Shown piece by piece: positions 23,946-34,600 of a stretch of DNA of 64,000 nucleotides (its first letter is position 1; each line of letters begins with the position of its first letter). The translations under genes and the position numbers were made by a program. Origin of the DNA: RGIG4576 sp045656705 (GTDB taxonomy: Bacteria; Bacteroidota; Bacteroidia; Bacteroidales; Muribaculaceae); the NCBI GenBank assembly GCA_045656705.1, contig JAZORR010000035.1, forward strand, positions 46,781 to 110,780, written 5' to 3'. Below the pieces are notes generated by a model that saw only the letters and a list, made by a program, of their open reading frames with translations, was not told the DNA's origin and searched no databases.

Positions 23946-25649
23946 ATGAAATTAAAAGCTTTAGTTTCCCTTATGCTATTGGGAGGTTCTTTATCAGTCT
24001 TTGCACAAGGCTATAAAGATGGTATCGAGTACTACAAAGTAGGTCAGTATGACAACGCTAAGGAGCTTCTTATGCGTAACATCAATGACGCTTCAACCAA
24101 CAAGAGTGAAGCTTACTACTACCTTGGTTGTTTGGATATGAAAGCAGGTAAAACTGCCGATGCAAAAGCAAACTTTGACAAAGGTCTTGCTGCTGACGCA
24201 AACAACCCTTATAACTACATCGGTCTTGGTTCTATCGCACTTAAGAATGGCGATGCTAAGGGCGCTGAAGAACAATTCAAGCTTGCTCAAAAGCTTGCAA
24301 AGAAAAATGCTTCTGTAGAAGCTGCTATCGCTCGTGCTTACAACGAAGCCGACGCTGTAGCTTATGCTAAAGAAATTGAAAAGGCTAAGAAGAATGCTCA
24401 CAAGTATAGCAAGAGCTCTAACCCTGATATCTACATCTTCGAAGGTGACGTGAATGCATCTGAAAAGAAATGGGGTGAAGCTGCTGGTATGTATGAAATG
24501 GCATTCAACTTCGATCCTCAAAACGTTGAAGCTTATGTAAAGTATGCAAATACTTACTTCAATGTAAATCCTGATATGGCTATCGAAAAACTTGCAGAAA
24601 TTCTTGCTAAGAATCCTAACTCTGCTCTTGTACAACGCGAACTTGCAGAAAGCTACTACAAGAACGACCAATGGGCTAAGGCTGCTGTGCAATATGGTAA
24701 GTATATCGAAAATCCTAACCACTTTACACAAGACCGCACTCGCTACGCGTTCCTTCTTTTCTATGGCCAAAAGTACGAAGAATCTCTTGCTCTTGCAAAG
24801 GAACTTGTAGCATCTCTTCCTGCTAACGATCCTCAAAACTTCTATATGAAGCGTATGGCTCTTTACAACCTTGTAGCGTTAAAGAATTGGGCTGAAGCTG
24901 AAGCAGCTGCTAACGACCTATTTAACTCTCAACTTCCAGAAGGTGTAAAGTACGAAGCAAAGGACTATACTGACTATGCAACTACTCTTAAGGAACTTGG
25001 TAAAACTCAAGAAGCTCTTGCTCAATATGAAAAGGCTGTTGCTCTTAACCCTGACAAGGTAGAATTGCTAAAAGAAATCAGTGACGCATATCTTGATGCT
25101 GAAGAATATGCTAAGTCAGCTGATGCTTACCAACGCTTTGTTGATTCAGGCAAGCATGTAACAAACGACCTTCTTGTTCTTTCTCAACGTTACTCAAATG
25201 TAGCTGCAACTGACACTACAGAAAGCAAGTTTGTTGCTCTTGAAAAGGCAATCAAGTATGCAAACGAAATCAACGAAAAGGTACCTAACCACCCACGTAT
25301 TCTTTTCCAAATCGCTCGTTGTAAGATGCTTTTGGATAAAGACAATGCTGATGGTAATGCTCTTGAAGCTATGAAGAACCTTACTGACCTTCTTGACCAA
25401 GATCCAGCAAACAAGACTAACCCAAGCCGTGCAAACGATTATGTATTTGCATATCGTTACAATGCTGTATACTATGCAAGTGTAGCTGGTAAGATCAAGA
25501 AAGAAGATAAGAACTACAAGAACAACGAAGAATACATCAACTGCATGAACAAGATGAAGGAAGCTTACGAAAATTGGCTTTCTGTTGATCCTCAAAACGA
25601 AGGTCTTCGCAAGTATGTAGAATCTTTGAATGCTCCTGCTAAAAAGTAA
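23946..25649 (+). CDS. Periplasmic tetratricopeptide repeat protein
   Basis: A 567-residue protein with a signal peptide (1-20, ending VFAQ) and TPR helices through most of its length, for example AYYYLGCLDMKAGKTADAKA near 57 and TLKELGKTQEALAQYEKAV near 350. Codon use is very strongly biased toward one set (GCT, CTT, AAG), as in highly expressed genes of this genome. TPR arrays mediate protein binding in the periplasm. It follows the PstS-like lipoprotein by 63 bp and ends with a strong terminator. Confidence 0.88.
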   Translation: MKLKALVSLMLLGGSLSVFAQGYKDGIEYYKVGQYDNAKELLMRNINDASTNKSEAYYYLGCLDMKAGKTADAKANFDKGLAADANNPYNYIGLGSIALKNGDAKGAEEQFKLAQKLAKKNASVEAAIARAYNEADAVAYAKEIEKAKKNAHKYSKSSNPDIYIFEGDVNASEKKWGEAAGMYEMAFNFDPQNVEAYVKYANTYFNVNPDMAIEKLAEILAKNPNSALVQRELAESYYKNDQWAKAAVQYGKYIENPNHFTQDRTRYAFLLFYGQKYEESLALAKELVASLPANDPQNFYMKRMALYNLVALKNWAEAEAAANDLFNSQLPEGVKYEAKDYTDYATTLKELGKTQEALAQYEKAVALNPDKVELLKEISDAYLDAEEYAKSADAYQRFVDSGKHVTNDLLVLSQRYSNVAATDTTESKFVALEKAIKYANEINEKVPNHPRILFQIARCKMLLDKDNADGNALEAMKNLTDLLDQDPANKTNPSRANDYVFAYRYNAVYYASVAGKIKKEDKNYKNNEEYINCMNKMKEAYENWLSVDPQNEGLRKYVESLNAPAKK

Positions 25650-25671
25650 TCATCAACACAGATTATATTCA

Positions 25672-25714
25672 AGAAAAACTCAGTTTCATATAAAACTGAG
25701 TTTTTCTTTTTTTA
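25672..25714 (+). terminator. Terminator of the TPR gene
   Basis: A 13-bp perfect stem (25674-25686 with 25692-25704) and a T tract on the plus strand. Confidence 0.88.
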
Positions 25715-25738
25715 TATTACACTTATTAAGCCTTATAC

Positions 25739-25769
25739 TTGTATAATCCCCCATAAACCACTAATTTTG
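25739..25769 (+). promoter_or_regulatory. Promoter of the T9SS protease gene
   Basis: TTG (25739-25741), 20-bp spacer, TAATTTTG (25762-25769), 22 bp before the ATG. Confidence 0.6.
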
Positions 25770-25791
25770 CCAAATATTTCAATTCTACAAA

Positions 25792-27984
25792 ATGGCAAAA
25801 AAATTATTCATTTTAATAGTAGCTGCATTCTATGCGTTTAGTATTTGTGCTAACGACAAAATATCACTACAATCAAGATTAAAACTAAACATCTACAACA
25901 ATAAAACTTTGCTCGATGCGTCTCAACCTAAAAGAAGTATCCTACCCTATCACATACAAAATGGCATCAATTATGCCAATGTTATTATCTCTATAACTGA
26001 AGGACATACATTATCTAATGAAATTATAGACGAACTAAGACTTAATATATTCAATGAATTTGGCACGTTCGTTATTGCCTCGCTACCAATTGAGAATATA
26101 GATAAACTATCACAATGTGATTGCATCGAATATATCGAATTAGAACAAGAGGTATCTATCCTTAATGATAGTGCACGAGTAGCCACAAAAATAAATCCAG
26201 TACACCTTGGTTCCAACCTACCTCAATCATTCAAAGGGAAAGATGTGATTGTGGGTGTAATTGATTGTGGTATTGACTTCAATCACATCAATTTCAAAGA
26301 CAAAAGTGGTAAATCACGACTAAAAAAAGCTGGTATATATAACACCACCACAAGAGCATTAGAAATATACACCGATGAAATTGCCATTTCAGAACTCACG
26401 TCCGACGCTACAAACGAAAGTCATGGAACACACGTGGCTGGTATTGCAGCTGGTAGTTATACTCAAAACGGGCTTTATGGTATGGCGCCAGAAAGCGACT
26501 TGATTCTATTCGGACTTGGAGCTGAATTGACTAATGTGAATATTCTTCGAGGCATAAACACTATCTTCAACTATGCTAATTCAGTAAATAAACCTGCAGT
26601 TATCAACATTAGTCTTGGCACCAACAAAGGACCTCATGATGGATATAGTTCATTTAATCGCAGCATTAAAGCCCTTGAAAAGGAAGGTAATGTAATAGTT
26701 TTTGCCGTTGGTAACGAGGGTAACTCCAATATATGCATCAATAAAACTTTCCTTGAAGAAAGCACAAGCACACCACAAATGGCCACCACACTCTATTCCG
26801 ACAAAACCACCTACTTGTGTGAAATAGATGCATGGAGCAGAGACAAAAATATATTTGGAATACAATACTTTATTTATGATATCTATTCAAAAAAGGAAGT
26901 TATAAGTTCCGATGTATTTTATCCAGCCACAACCAACTATAACGAACACATTTGGAATGCGACTGACTTATCTCAATATTTCAGTGGCAGAATCGCAACC
27001 GCAGGACAATTATATTCAGCAAATAAGCGTTACGAATTATATACACTCATTGATGGTACATTGAAAGACAGTAAGTATAGAATTGGTATTAAATACTACG
27101 GGAAACAAAATACAATAATCGATTGTTGGGCTAACAATGTGGAATTCTCTAATCATAACAATTCTAAATACATTGCAGGTACACCATACGGTTCGTATAG
27201 CGATATGGCTTGTGGTAATAACACAATAAGCATCGGAGCATATTCGTCAAGAACAAAGTTTAAAAACACTGAAGGAGCAACATATTCAGTTGTAGGAGCA
27301 GAACTAAATTACATTGCCGATTTTTCAAGTTATGGCATTGATATAACAGAACGCAATCATCCCGATGTTACTGCACCTGGACACACTGTTATATCTTCAG
27401 TAAATGGATTTGACTACAATAGAGTTAATTACAACCATAAATATATTGCAAGTGAGGTAAAACCTTTCGGAAGCAATAGGTCATATCACTGGGGACACAT
27501 GTCAGGCACATCTATGGCTTGTCCTGTAGCCACAGGTACAGTAGCTCTTTGGCTACAAGCCAATCCATATCTCACCACCGAAGATGTGCGTAAAATTATG
27601 ATCGAAACTGCTACCAACGACATATACACATCAAAAGGTACATCCTCTCAATGGGGAGCAGGCAAGCTCAATGCTTTTGAAGGTATTGTAAAAGCACTTC
27701 AAATGAATGGAAGTGCTATCAAGTCGGTAGAAAACGATAACAACATATTTATAGTAAAATCAAATGGTAGAAATGGAAAATTTTCTTTCTATTTCCACAA
27801 CGAAAACACCGCCGAAATTTTCGTATATTCTACCAATGGTTCAATGGTATACAATTCAAAAGTTGTTACCGACAATGGTAATGCTACCATTCAATTCAAT
27901 AGCACCATTCCCTCTGGCTTATATATAGTGAAAGTGATAGGTAAAAATTCAACACACTCTACACGATTATTTATAAACAACTAA
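25792..27984 (+). CDS. Secreted subtilisin-like serine protease (S8) with T9SS sorting domain
   Basis: A 730-residue secreted protease. Signal peptide 1-20 (ends SICA). The catalytic triad is complete: Asp158 in VIDCGID, His211 in SHGTHVAGIAAG and Ser574 in SGTSMACP. A domain insertion sits between His and Ser. Residues about 650-730 form a type A T9SS C-terminal domain (IFVYSTNGSMVYN then SGLYIVKVIG). It should cross the inner membrane by Sec, leave through SprA and be attached to the surface or released. Its gene lies just upstream of ruvA-sprA. Codon choice is richer in AT than in the TPR gene. The natural substrate is unknown. Confidence 0.9.
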   Translation: MAKKLFILIVAAFYAFSICANDKISLQSRLKLNIYNNKTLLDASQPKRSILPYHIQNGINYANVIISITEGHTLSNEIIDELRLNIFNEFGTFVIASLPIENIDKLSQCDCIEYIELEQEVSILNDSARVATKINPVHLGSNLPQSFKGKDVIVGVIDCGIDFNHINFKDKSGKSRLKKAGIYNTTTRALEIYTDEIAISELTSDATNESHGTHVAGIAAGSYTQNGLYGMAPESDLILFGLGAELTNVNILRGINTIFNYANSVNKPAVINISLGTNKGPHDGYSSFNRSIKALEKEGNVIVFAVGNEGNSNICINKTFLEESTSTPQMATTLYSDKTTYLCEIDAWSRDKNIFGIQYFIYDIYSKKEVISSDVFYPATTNYNEHIWNATDLSQYFSGRIATAGQLYSANKRYELYTLIDGTLKDSKYRIGIKYYGKQNTIIDCWANNVEFSNHNNSKYIAGTPYGSYSDMACGNNTISIGAYSSRTKFKNTEGATYSVVGAELNYIADFSSYGIDITERNHPDVTAPGHTVISSVNGFDYNRVNYNHKYIASEVKPFGSNRSYHWGHMSGTSMACPVATGTVALWLQANPYLTTEDVRKIMIETATNDIYTSKGTSSQWGAGKLNAFEGIVKALQMNGSAIKSVENDNNIFIVKSNGRNGKFSFYFHNENTAEIFVYSTNGSMVYNSKVVTDNGNATIQFNSTIPSGLYIVKVIGKNSTHSTRLFINN

Positions 27985-27997
27985 ATTTGAATTTCTT

Positions 27998-28579
27998 ATG
28001 CTTGAATATATCAAAGGCGATATTGCCGAACTCACACCCACCTATGCCATCATTGATAATCATGGGATAGGATATTTCGTTAATATATCTTTATATTCAT
28101 ATACAGCTCTACAAAAAGAAAAAAACGCAAAGCTTTATCTTTATGAATCTATAAGAGAAGATGCTCACATCTTGTTCGGTTTTACTGAAAAAAGCGAACG
28201 AGAAATGTTTCTTCTTCTCATTAGCGTATCGGGAGTAGGTCCCAATTCGGCTCGTATGATTCAGTCGTCTCTTTCTCCTTCCGAACTCCAAACAGCCATA
28301 GCCACGTCCAATGTAGGAGCATTAAAATCGGTGAAAGGAATTGGTGCAAAAACAGCTCAACGCATAATTGTTGACCTCAAAGATAAAATAAAAGCACCAT
28401 CTGATTCGTTAGATATAATGATGCCAGCTAATAATGATGTATATGACGAAGCTCTTGCAGCTCTCACTATGCTCGGTTTTGCTCAGCAGGTATCACAAAA
28501 AGTGCTAAAAAAGCTACTCACAGAAACTCAAGGGCTTGGTGTAGAAGACATTATTAAAAAAGCCCTAAAGATGATGTAA
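27998..28579 (+). CDS. ruvA: Holliday junction branch migration protein RuvA
   Basis: A 193-residue DNA-binding subunit of RuvAB. N-terminal OB fold (MLEYIKGDIAELTPTYAIID), two helix-hairpin-helix motifs (LLISVSGVGPNSARMI and LKSVKGIGAKTAQRIIVDL), and a C-terminal domain III that contacts RuvB. Length as usual. It lies 13 bp after the protease stop and 80 bp before sprA. The ruvA-sprA neighbourhood is common in Bacteroidetes; ruvA may be transcribed with the protease. Confidence 0.96.
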   Translation: MLEYIKGDIAELTPTYAIIDNHGIGYFVNISLYSYTALQKEKNAKLYLYESIREDAHILFGFTEKSEREMFLLLISVSGVGPNSARMIQSSLSPSELQTAIATSNVGALKSVKGIGAKTAQRIIVDLKDKIKAPSDSLDIMMPANNDVYDEALAALTMLGFAQQVSQKVLKKLLTETQGLGVEDIIKKALKMM

Positions 28580-28659
28580 TCTATATAATTCTATCATCAT
28601 AGATTTTTAAAAGTTAGTTGTTTTTAGGCACTATACTTAACACATAGGGCTGTTTTTTA

Positions 28660-31600
28660 ATGAAAAAATATTTTAACAAGAAATATATAACATTTTTTTT
28701 CATTGTATGTGGAATTATCCTAATCTCTGCATACAACTTTTTTGCATACGCTCAATACAATAAATCCACCATTCTTCCTCCTCCCAATGTACCGAGTGAA
28801 GAAGCAAAGAAAGTAGCAGAAAAGGATTCTTCATCTACTCGATTTAGAGTAAAAAGCACTATACCCCAAGACTATAGCGAGTTTACTCCAGCAGAAACTC
28901 CTATCGACCTTAAAAATCCGTCTAACATTATTACTCAAGCTGAATACGACACCGAAACAGGGTGTTATGTAATTCGTACGAAGATTGGTGATAGAGATAT
29001 CGTCACTCCGTTTATATTATCGAGCGATGAATATAACAATATGGTATTTCGCCAATCAATGCAAGAATATTATCGCCAGAAAAACAACACATTCAATCAA
29101 GAAGAAAAAAAACCTTTCAATTTTCTTGATATGAACTTCTCTCTCGGACCTCTTGAAAAGGTATTTGGTCCTGGAGGCGTTCAACTCAAAACCACAGGTA
29201 CTGTACAAATCAATACAGGTATCAAATCAAACAAGACCGATAATCCTGCTCTATCTATGGGAGCTCGTCGCAAGACTTATTTTGACTTTGAACAAAAAAT
29301 TCAAGCTAATATCAACGCATCTGTAGGTGACAAAATGAAATTCAATATGAGTTACAATACAGACGCAACTTTTGATTTTGACTCAAAAAATTTAAAACTT
29401 CAATACCAAGGTAAAGAAGACGAAATCATCAAACATATTGAAGCTGGTAATGTGAGTATGACCACAGGATCTTCTCTTATCAGAGGTAGCAATTCGCTTT
29501 TCGGTGTCAAAACCCAACTACAATTTGGCAAACTCACAGCCACAGCCCTCGTTTCACAACAAAATGCTGAAACCAAGACCGTGAACACTCGCGGTGGTGC
29601 TCAAACCACTGAATTTTCAGTAAATGTAGACGATTATGATGCCAATCGTCACTTTTTCCTCGGACATTTCTTTCGTGATAATTACGACCAATTTTGCTCA
29701 AGATTGCCACTCGTATCATCAGGGATAAATATCACTCGCATTGAGGTATGGATTACTAATAAACGAGGAAATTATGAACAATCTCGCAACATCGTGGCCT
29801 TCATGGACCTCGGTGAAAATGCTCATATACACAACCCTCATTGGGGAGCTAATGTTACAAACCTCAATCCATCAAACACATCAAACTCACTTCTATCTGA
29901 AATTATAAATCAATATCCAGATGCGAGATATATAAGCCAAACATCATCAGCGCTCGAACCTTTAGATGAATATGGAATTAATGGTGGACAAGACTACGAA
30001 AAGGTAGAAAGCGCTCGTCTGCTTTCGTCTTCAGAATATACACTGAATACTGCTTTGGGTTACATATCACTCAAATCGGCTCTTAACGCCGATGAAGTGC
30101 TTGCTGTTGCATATCAATATACTTATCGAGGCCAAACCTACCAAGTGGGTGAATTCTCGGGAGATATAGCATCTACCGAGCAATCTCTATTTGTAAAAAT
30201 GCTTAAAGGCACTACAATCTCACCACATTTCCCCATGTGGGACCTTATGATGAAGAATGTATATTCGTTAGGAGCATACCAAGTGCAGAAAACTAATTTC
30301 AAACTTCACATCAAATATCAAAGCGACACTACTGGCACACAAACTTCATATATACCAGCTGGTGCTATCAGTGGCACTCCACTGCTTCAAGTGATGAACC
30401 TTGATAATATCGATGTAAATAACAATTCTGGTGCCGACGGACGCTTTGACTTCATTGATGGATACACTATCTATCCTTCTACGGGTAAGATTGTTTTCCC
30501 TGTAGTAGAACCTTTCGGCTCGCACCTTCGCAAAAAAATTGGCAACACACAACTTGCCGATAAATATGTGTATGAGCAACTTTATGACTCTACACTCACA
30601 GTAGCACGCCAATACCAAGACAAGAATAAATTCATTCTTGTGGGAGAATATCAAGCATCCTCAGGTTCACAAATACGTCTTAATGCAATGAATGTACCTC
30701 GCGGATCGGTAGTGGTTACTGCAGGCGGTGTCACTCTTACCGAAAATAGTGATTATACAGTAGATTATAGTATGGGTATAGTCACTATAACCAACCAGAG
30801 CATTATAGATGCAGGAACCAATATCAGCGTTTCACTCGAAAACCAATCAGTTTTCAGTATGCAACGTAAGACACTGCTTGGTCTTGACTTAAACTACCAA
30901 TTTAATAAGAATTTCAACATTGGTGGTACTGTGATGCATTACGGAGAAAAATCACTTACCGAGAAAGTTGCTATTGGCGATGAAACGGTTAAAAACACTA
31001 TTTGGGGGCTTAATTTCAACTATAAAACTGAATTTATGTGGCTCACCAATTTATTGAACAAAATACCTACAGTGAATGCTACTGCACCATCTACGCTAAA
31101 TGTAAATGGTGAGTTTGCTCATATTATTCCACACAAGGCCACTTCAGGATCTACTCAAGGTAGTTCTTATATTGATGATTTTGAATCCACCCAATCAGGC
31201 ATCGACCTTCGTTCGCCTTACTCATGGTTCTTGGCATCTACGCCATACGACAACTCTGCTTCAGCTCTCTTCCCAGAGGCTTCACTAAGCAATAATATCG
31301 ATTATGGTAAGAATCGCGCGTTACTATCGTGGTATTATATCGACCGCTTATTCACACAACGCAATTCGTCAATGTGTCCAGGTTACTTAAAGAATGACCT
31401 TACTCAGCAATCAAACCCTTATGTGAGAGAAATTACTTATAGCGAAATATTTCCTAATAGAGAACTAAACTATGGGGAAGCATCTACTATTCAAACTCTT
31501 AACCTATCGTTTTATCCAAATGAAAGAGGTCCGTACAACCTTGACGCAACTAACATCAATGCCGAAGGTGAATTATTGAATCCAGAAAAGCGTTGGGGGG

Positions 31601-34600
31601 GGATTATGCGTAAACTTGAAAACACCAACTTCGATGCATCTAATATTGAATATATACAATTCTGGATGATGGATCCATTCCTTGATGCTGAAAATCCAAA
31701 TACTGATGGTGGTGACCTATATTTTAACCTTGGCGAAGTAAGTGAAGATATCTTGAAAGATGGTCTTAAGTCCTACGAAAATGGTATGCCTATTAATGGA
31801 GGTACCAACTACACTCGCGACACCAATTGGGGACGCGTATCCACAAATAATTCCCTCACATACGCATTCGACAATACTGCAGGCTCTCGTATAAACCAAG
31901 ACCTTGGTCTTAATGGTTTGAATACAGAAGACGAAAAGTTGTTCCCTACATATCAAGATTTCGTTAACCAATTGCGTACAAAACTATCTCCTGATGCTAT
32001 TTATCGTATGGAAAGCGATCAATTCTCGCCTTTCAACGACCCTGCTGGCGACAATTATCACTTCTATCGTGGTTACGACTATGATGAGCAACAATTATCA
32101 ATACACGAACGATACAAGCACTACAATGGTACTGAAGGTAACTCCCTTTCTGCCGACGACACTAATGTAGCTCTTTACCAATCGGCTCGTAGCGTACCCG
32201 ATGTAGAAGATATTAACCAAGATAATACACTCAACGAATACGAACGCTATTTCCAATATCGCATTTCGATTCGCCCTGCCGACCTCGAAGTGGGACGCAA
32301 TTATATTACCAATAAGCAAGTTTCAACTGTGCGCACACGCGATGGAAATCGTCAAGAAGTTACTTGGTATCAGTTCAAAATTCCAGTTAAGGATTATGAA
32401 AAGGTAGTAGGTTCTATCAACGACTTCTCTACTATCCGCTTTGTGCGTATGTTTATGACTGGCTTTAAAGCCACAACTCACCTACGCTTTGCCACACTTG
32501 AGTTAGTCCGTGGCGAATGGCGTCCTTATGATTTTCAATTAAATACTATCGGAGATATTCCTGCAGAGGGTAATATTGACATAGATGCTGTTAATATTGA
32601 GGAACACGCTGGACGCGAACCCGTTAATTACATACTCCCTCCTGGTGTCACTCGTATTATCGACTCTAACCAATCTCAAGCCACACAACTCAATGAGCAA
32701 TCTATGGCACTTAAAGTCACCGACATCAACCCTGGTAAGAGTAGAGCCGTATATCGTCACACAAATCTTGACCTTCGAATATACAATAGATTGCAAATGT
32801 TTATTCACAACGAAGCTATTATTGACGATGTGAATGAGTTAAACAATGGTGATGTATCTGTATTTGTTCGCCTCGGTAGTGATATGAAAAATAATTACTA
32901 CGAGTACGAAATACCTCTTGAAGTAACTTTGGCAGGTAAATATGCCGATAGAGAGGCCGTATGGCCAGCAAGCAATATGCTCGACTGCGACCTCGACATA
33001 TTCCCAGCTATCAAAAAGCAACGCAATGCTGAAATTCTTCAAGAAACAAATGGTGTGTCATATAACACAAGATTCTCTACACCCGACCCAGAATGTAGCA
33101 AAAACACGATCACTGTAGTAGGTAATCCATCGCTAAGCGATGTTCGTGTGATACTTATCGGTGTGAAAAACAACACCAACTCTGTGAGAAATTGTTTGGT
33201 TTGGGTGAACGAACTTCGTGTTACAGATTTCAATAACGAAGGTGGTTGGGCTGCTCAAGGTAACCTAAATCTTGGTTTAAGTGATATTGCCACTCTTAAT
33301 GTAAGTGGTCATAAAGAGACATCCGGTTTTGGTGCTGTAGACCAAAGCCTTAGCGAACGACGCATTGATAATCTTGACCAATATAATGTTGCATTCCAAG
33401 TAGATTTTGGTCGCTTCCTACTAGAAAAAGTAAAACTTAAAGCACCTATCTATTATTCGGTTTCAAACGAAAAGATTACACCTAAATATAATCCTCTCGA
33501 TAAAGATATTTTACTTGAAGAGGCTTTAGAAGTGTGCAATACACAAGCACAAAGAGACTCTATCGAGGCTTATGCTGTAACCAATAAAAAGGTGGAAAGT
33601 TTCAGTATTTCGGGACTTAATTTTGGTGTTTCAAGTAAGAATCCTATGCCTTGGGATCCATCTAACTTCACTTTAAGTTATTCATCAAATAAACAACGAA
33701 ATACAGATCCTAATAACGTATTTGAAAATACAAGCGATCAACGCGGTAGTTTCCAATATTCTTATTCACCATATTTTAAACCTTTAAAACCTTTCAAGAA
33801 AATCAAGGGCAAACAAAAAGGTATTAAATTCCTACGCGATTGGGAATTTAATTGGCTTCCTGCATCTATTGCATTCAACACTAATATGTCTCGTTACTAC
33901 TACGAGCAACAAGAACGTAATGAAAGCGATATCGATGTAGAACTCCCTATTTCGGTGAGCAAGAACTTCATATGGGACCGACAACTGGCTGTTACATGGA
34001 ATTTCACAAAATCGCTTTCTATGTCGTTCAATTCTAATACTACAGCACACATTGAAGAACCTATGGGCGTAGTAAATAAGCAACTATTCCCTGATAGATA
34101 TGAAAATTGGAAGGATTCTGTAATGCGTAGCATTCGCAGTTTCGGCTCACCATACTCATATCGCCAATCATTTACTGCAAGTTATAAAGTACCTTTCAAT
34201 AAGATCGGCGCTACCGACTTCATCACAGCTAACGCAAACTTTAATTCAAGTTATAATTGGGATCGTGGTACCACCCTCGACTCTATTTCTACAGGCCACA
34301 CCATTGCCAACCAATCGGCACTGAGTCTTGACGGACGTTTCAACCTCGAACAACTATACAAAAAATTTGATTATTTAAAGAATGTAAATGATCGTTTCTC
34401 AAGCAAAAAACAATCTTCAAAAAAGACTAAAGCTAAGAAATTCACTCGCAATTTCAATCTAAAAACAGATACATCTATTATTATTACCCATAACCTCAAA
34501 ACAAAAAAGATTAAGGTTACAGGTACCGAAAAAGGTAAGGCCATCACTATCAAACATCGCGTAATTGATGCTAATAAGGTGGAAATCTTAAACAGAGGTA

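Noticed and set aside
24093..24836. A 247-codon open frame on the minus strand opposite the TPR gene
   Set aside because: It also arises from strong codon bias in the sense gene. The predicted product is a low-complexity string of Val/Phe/Ser with no family.
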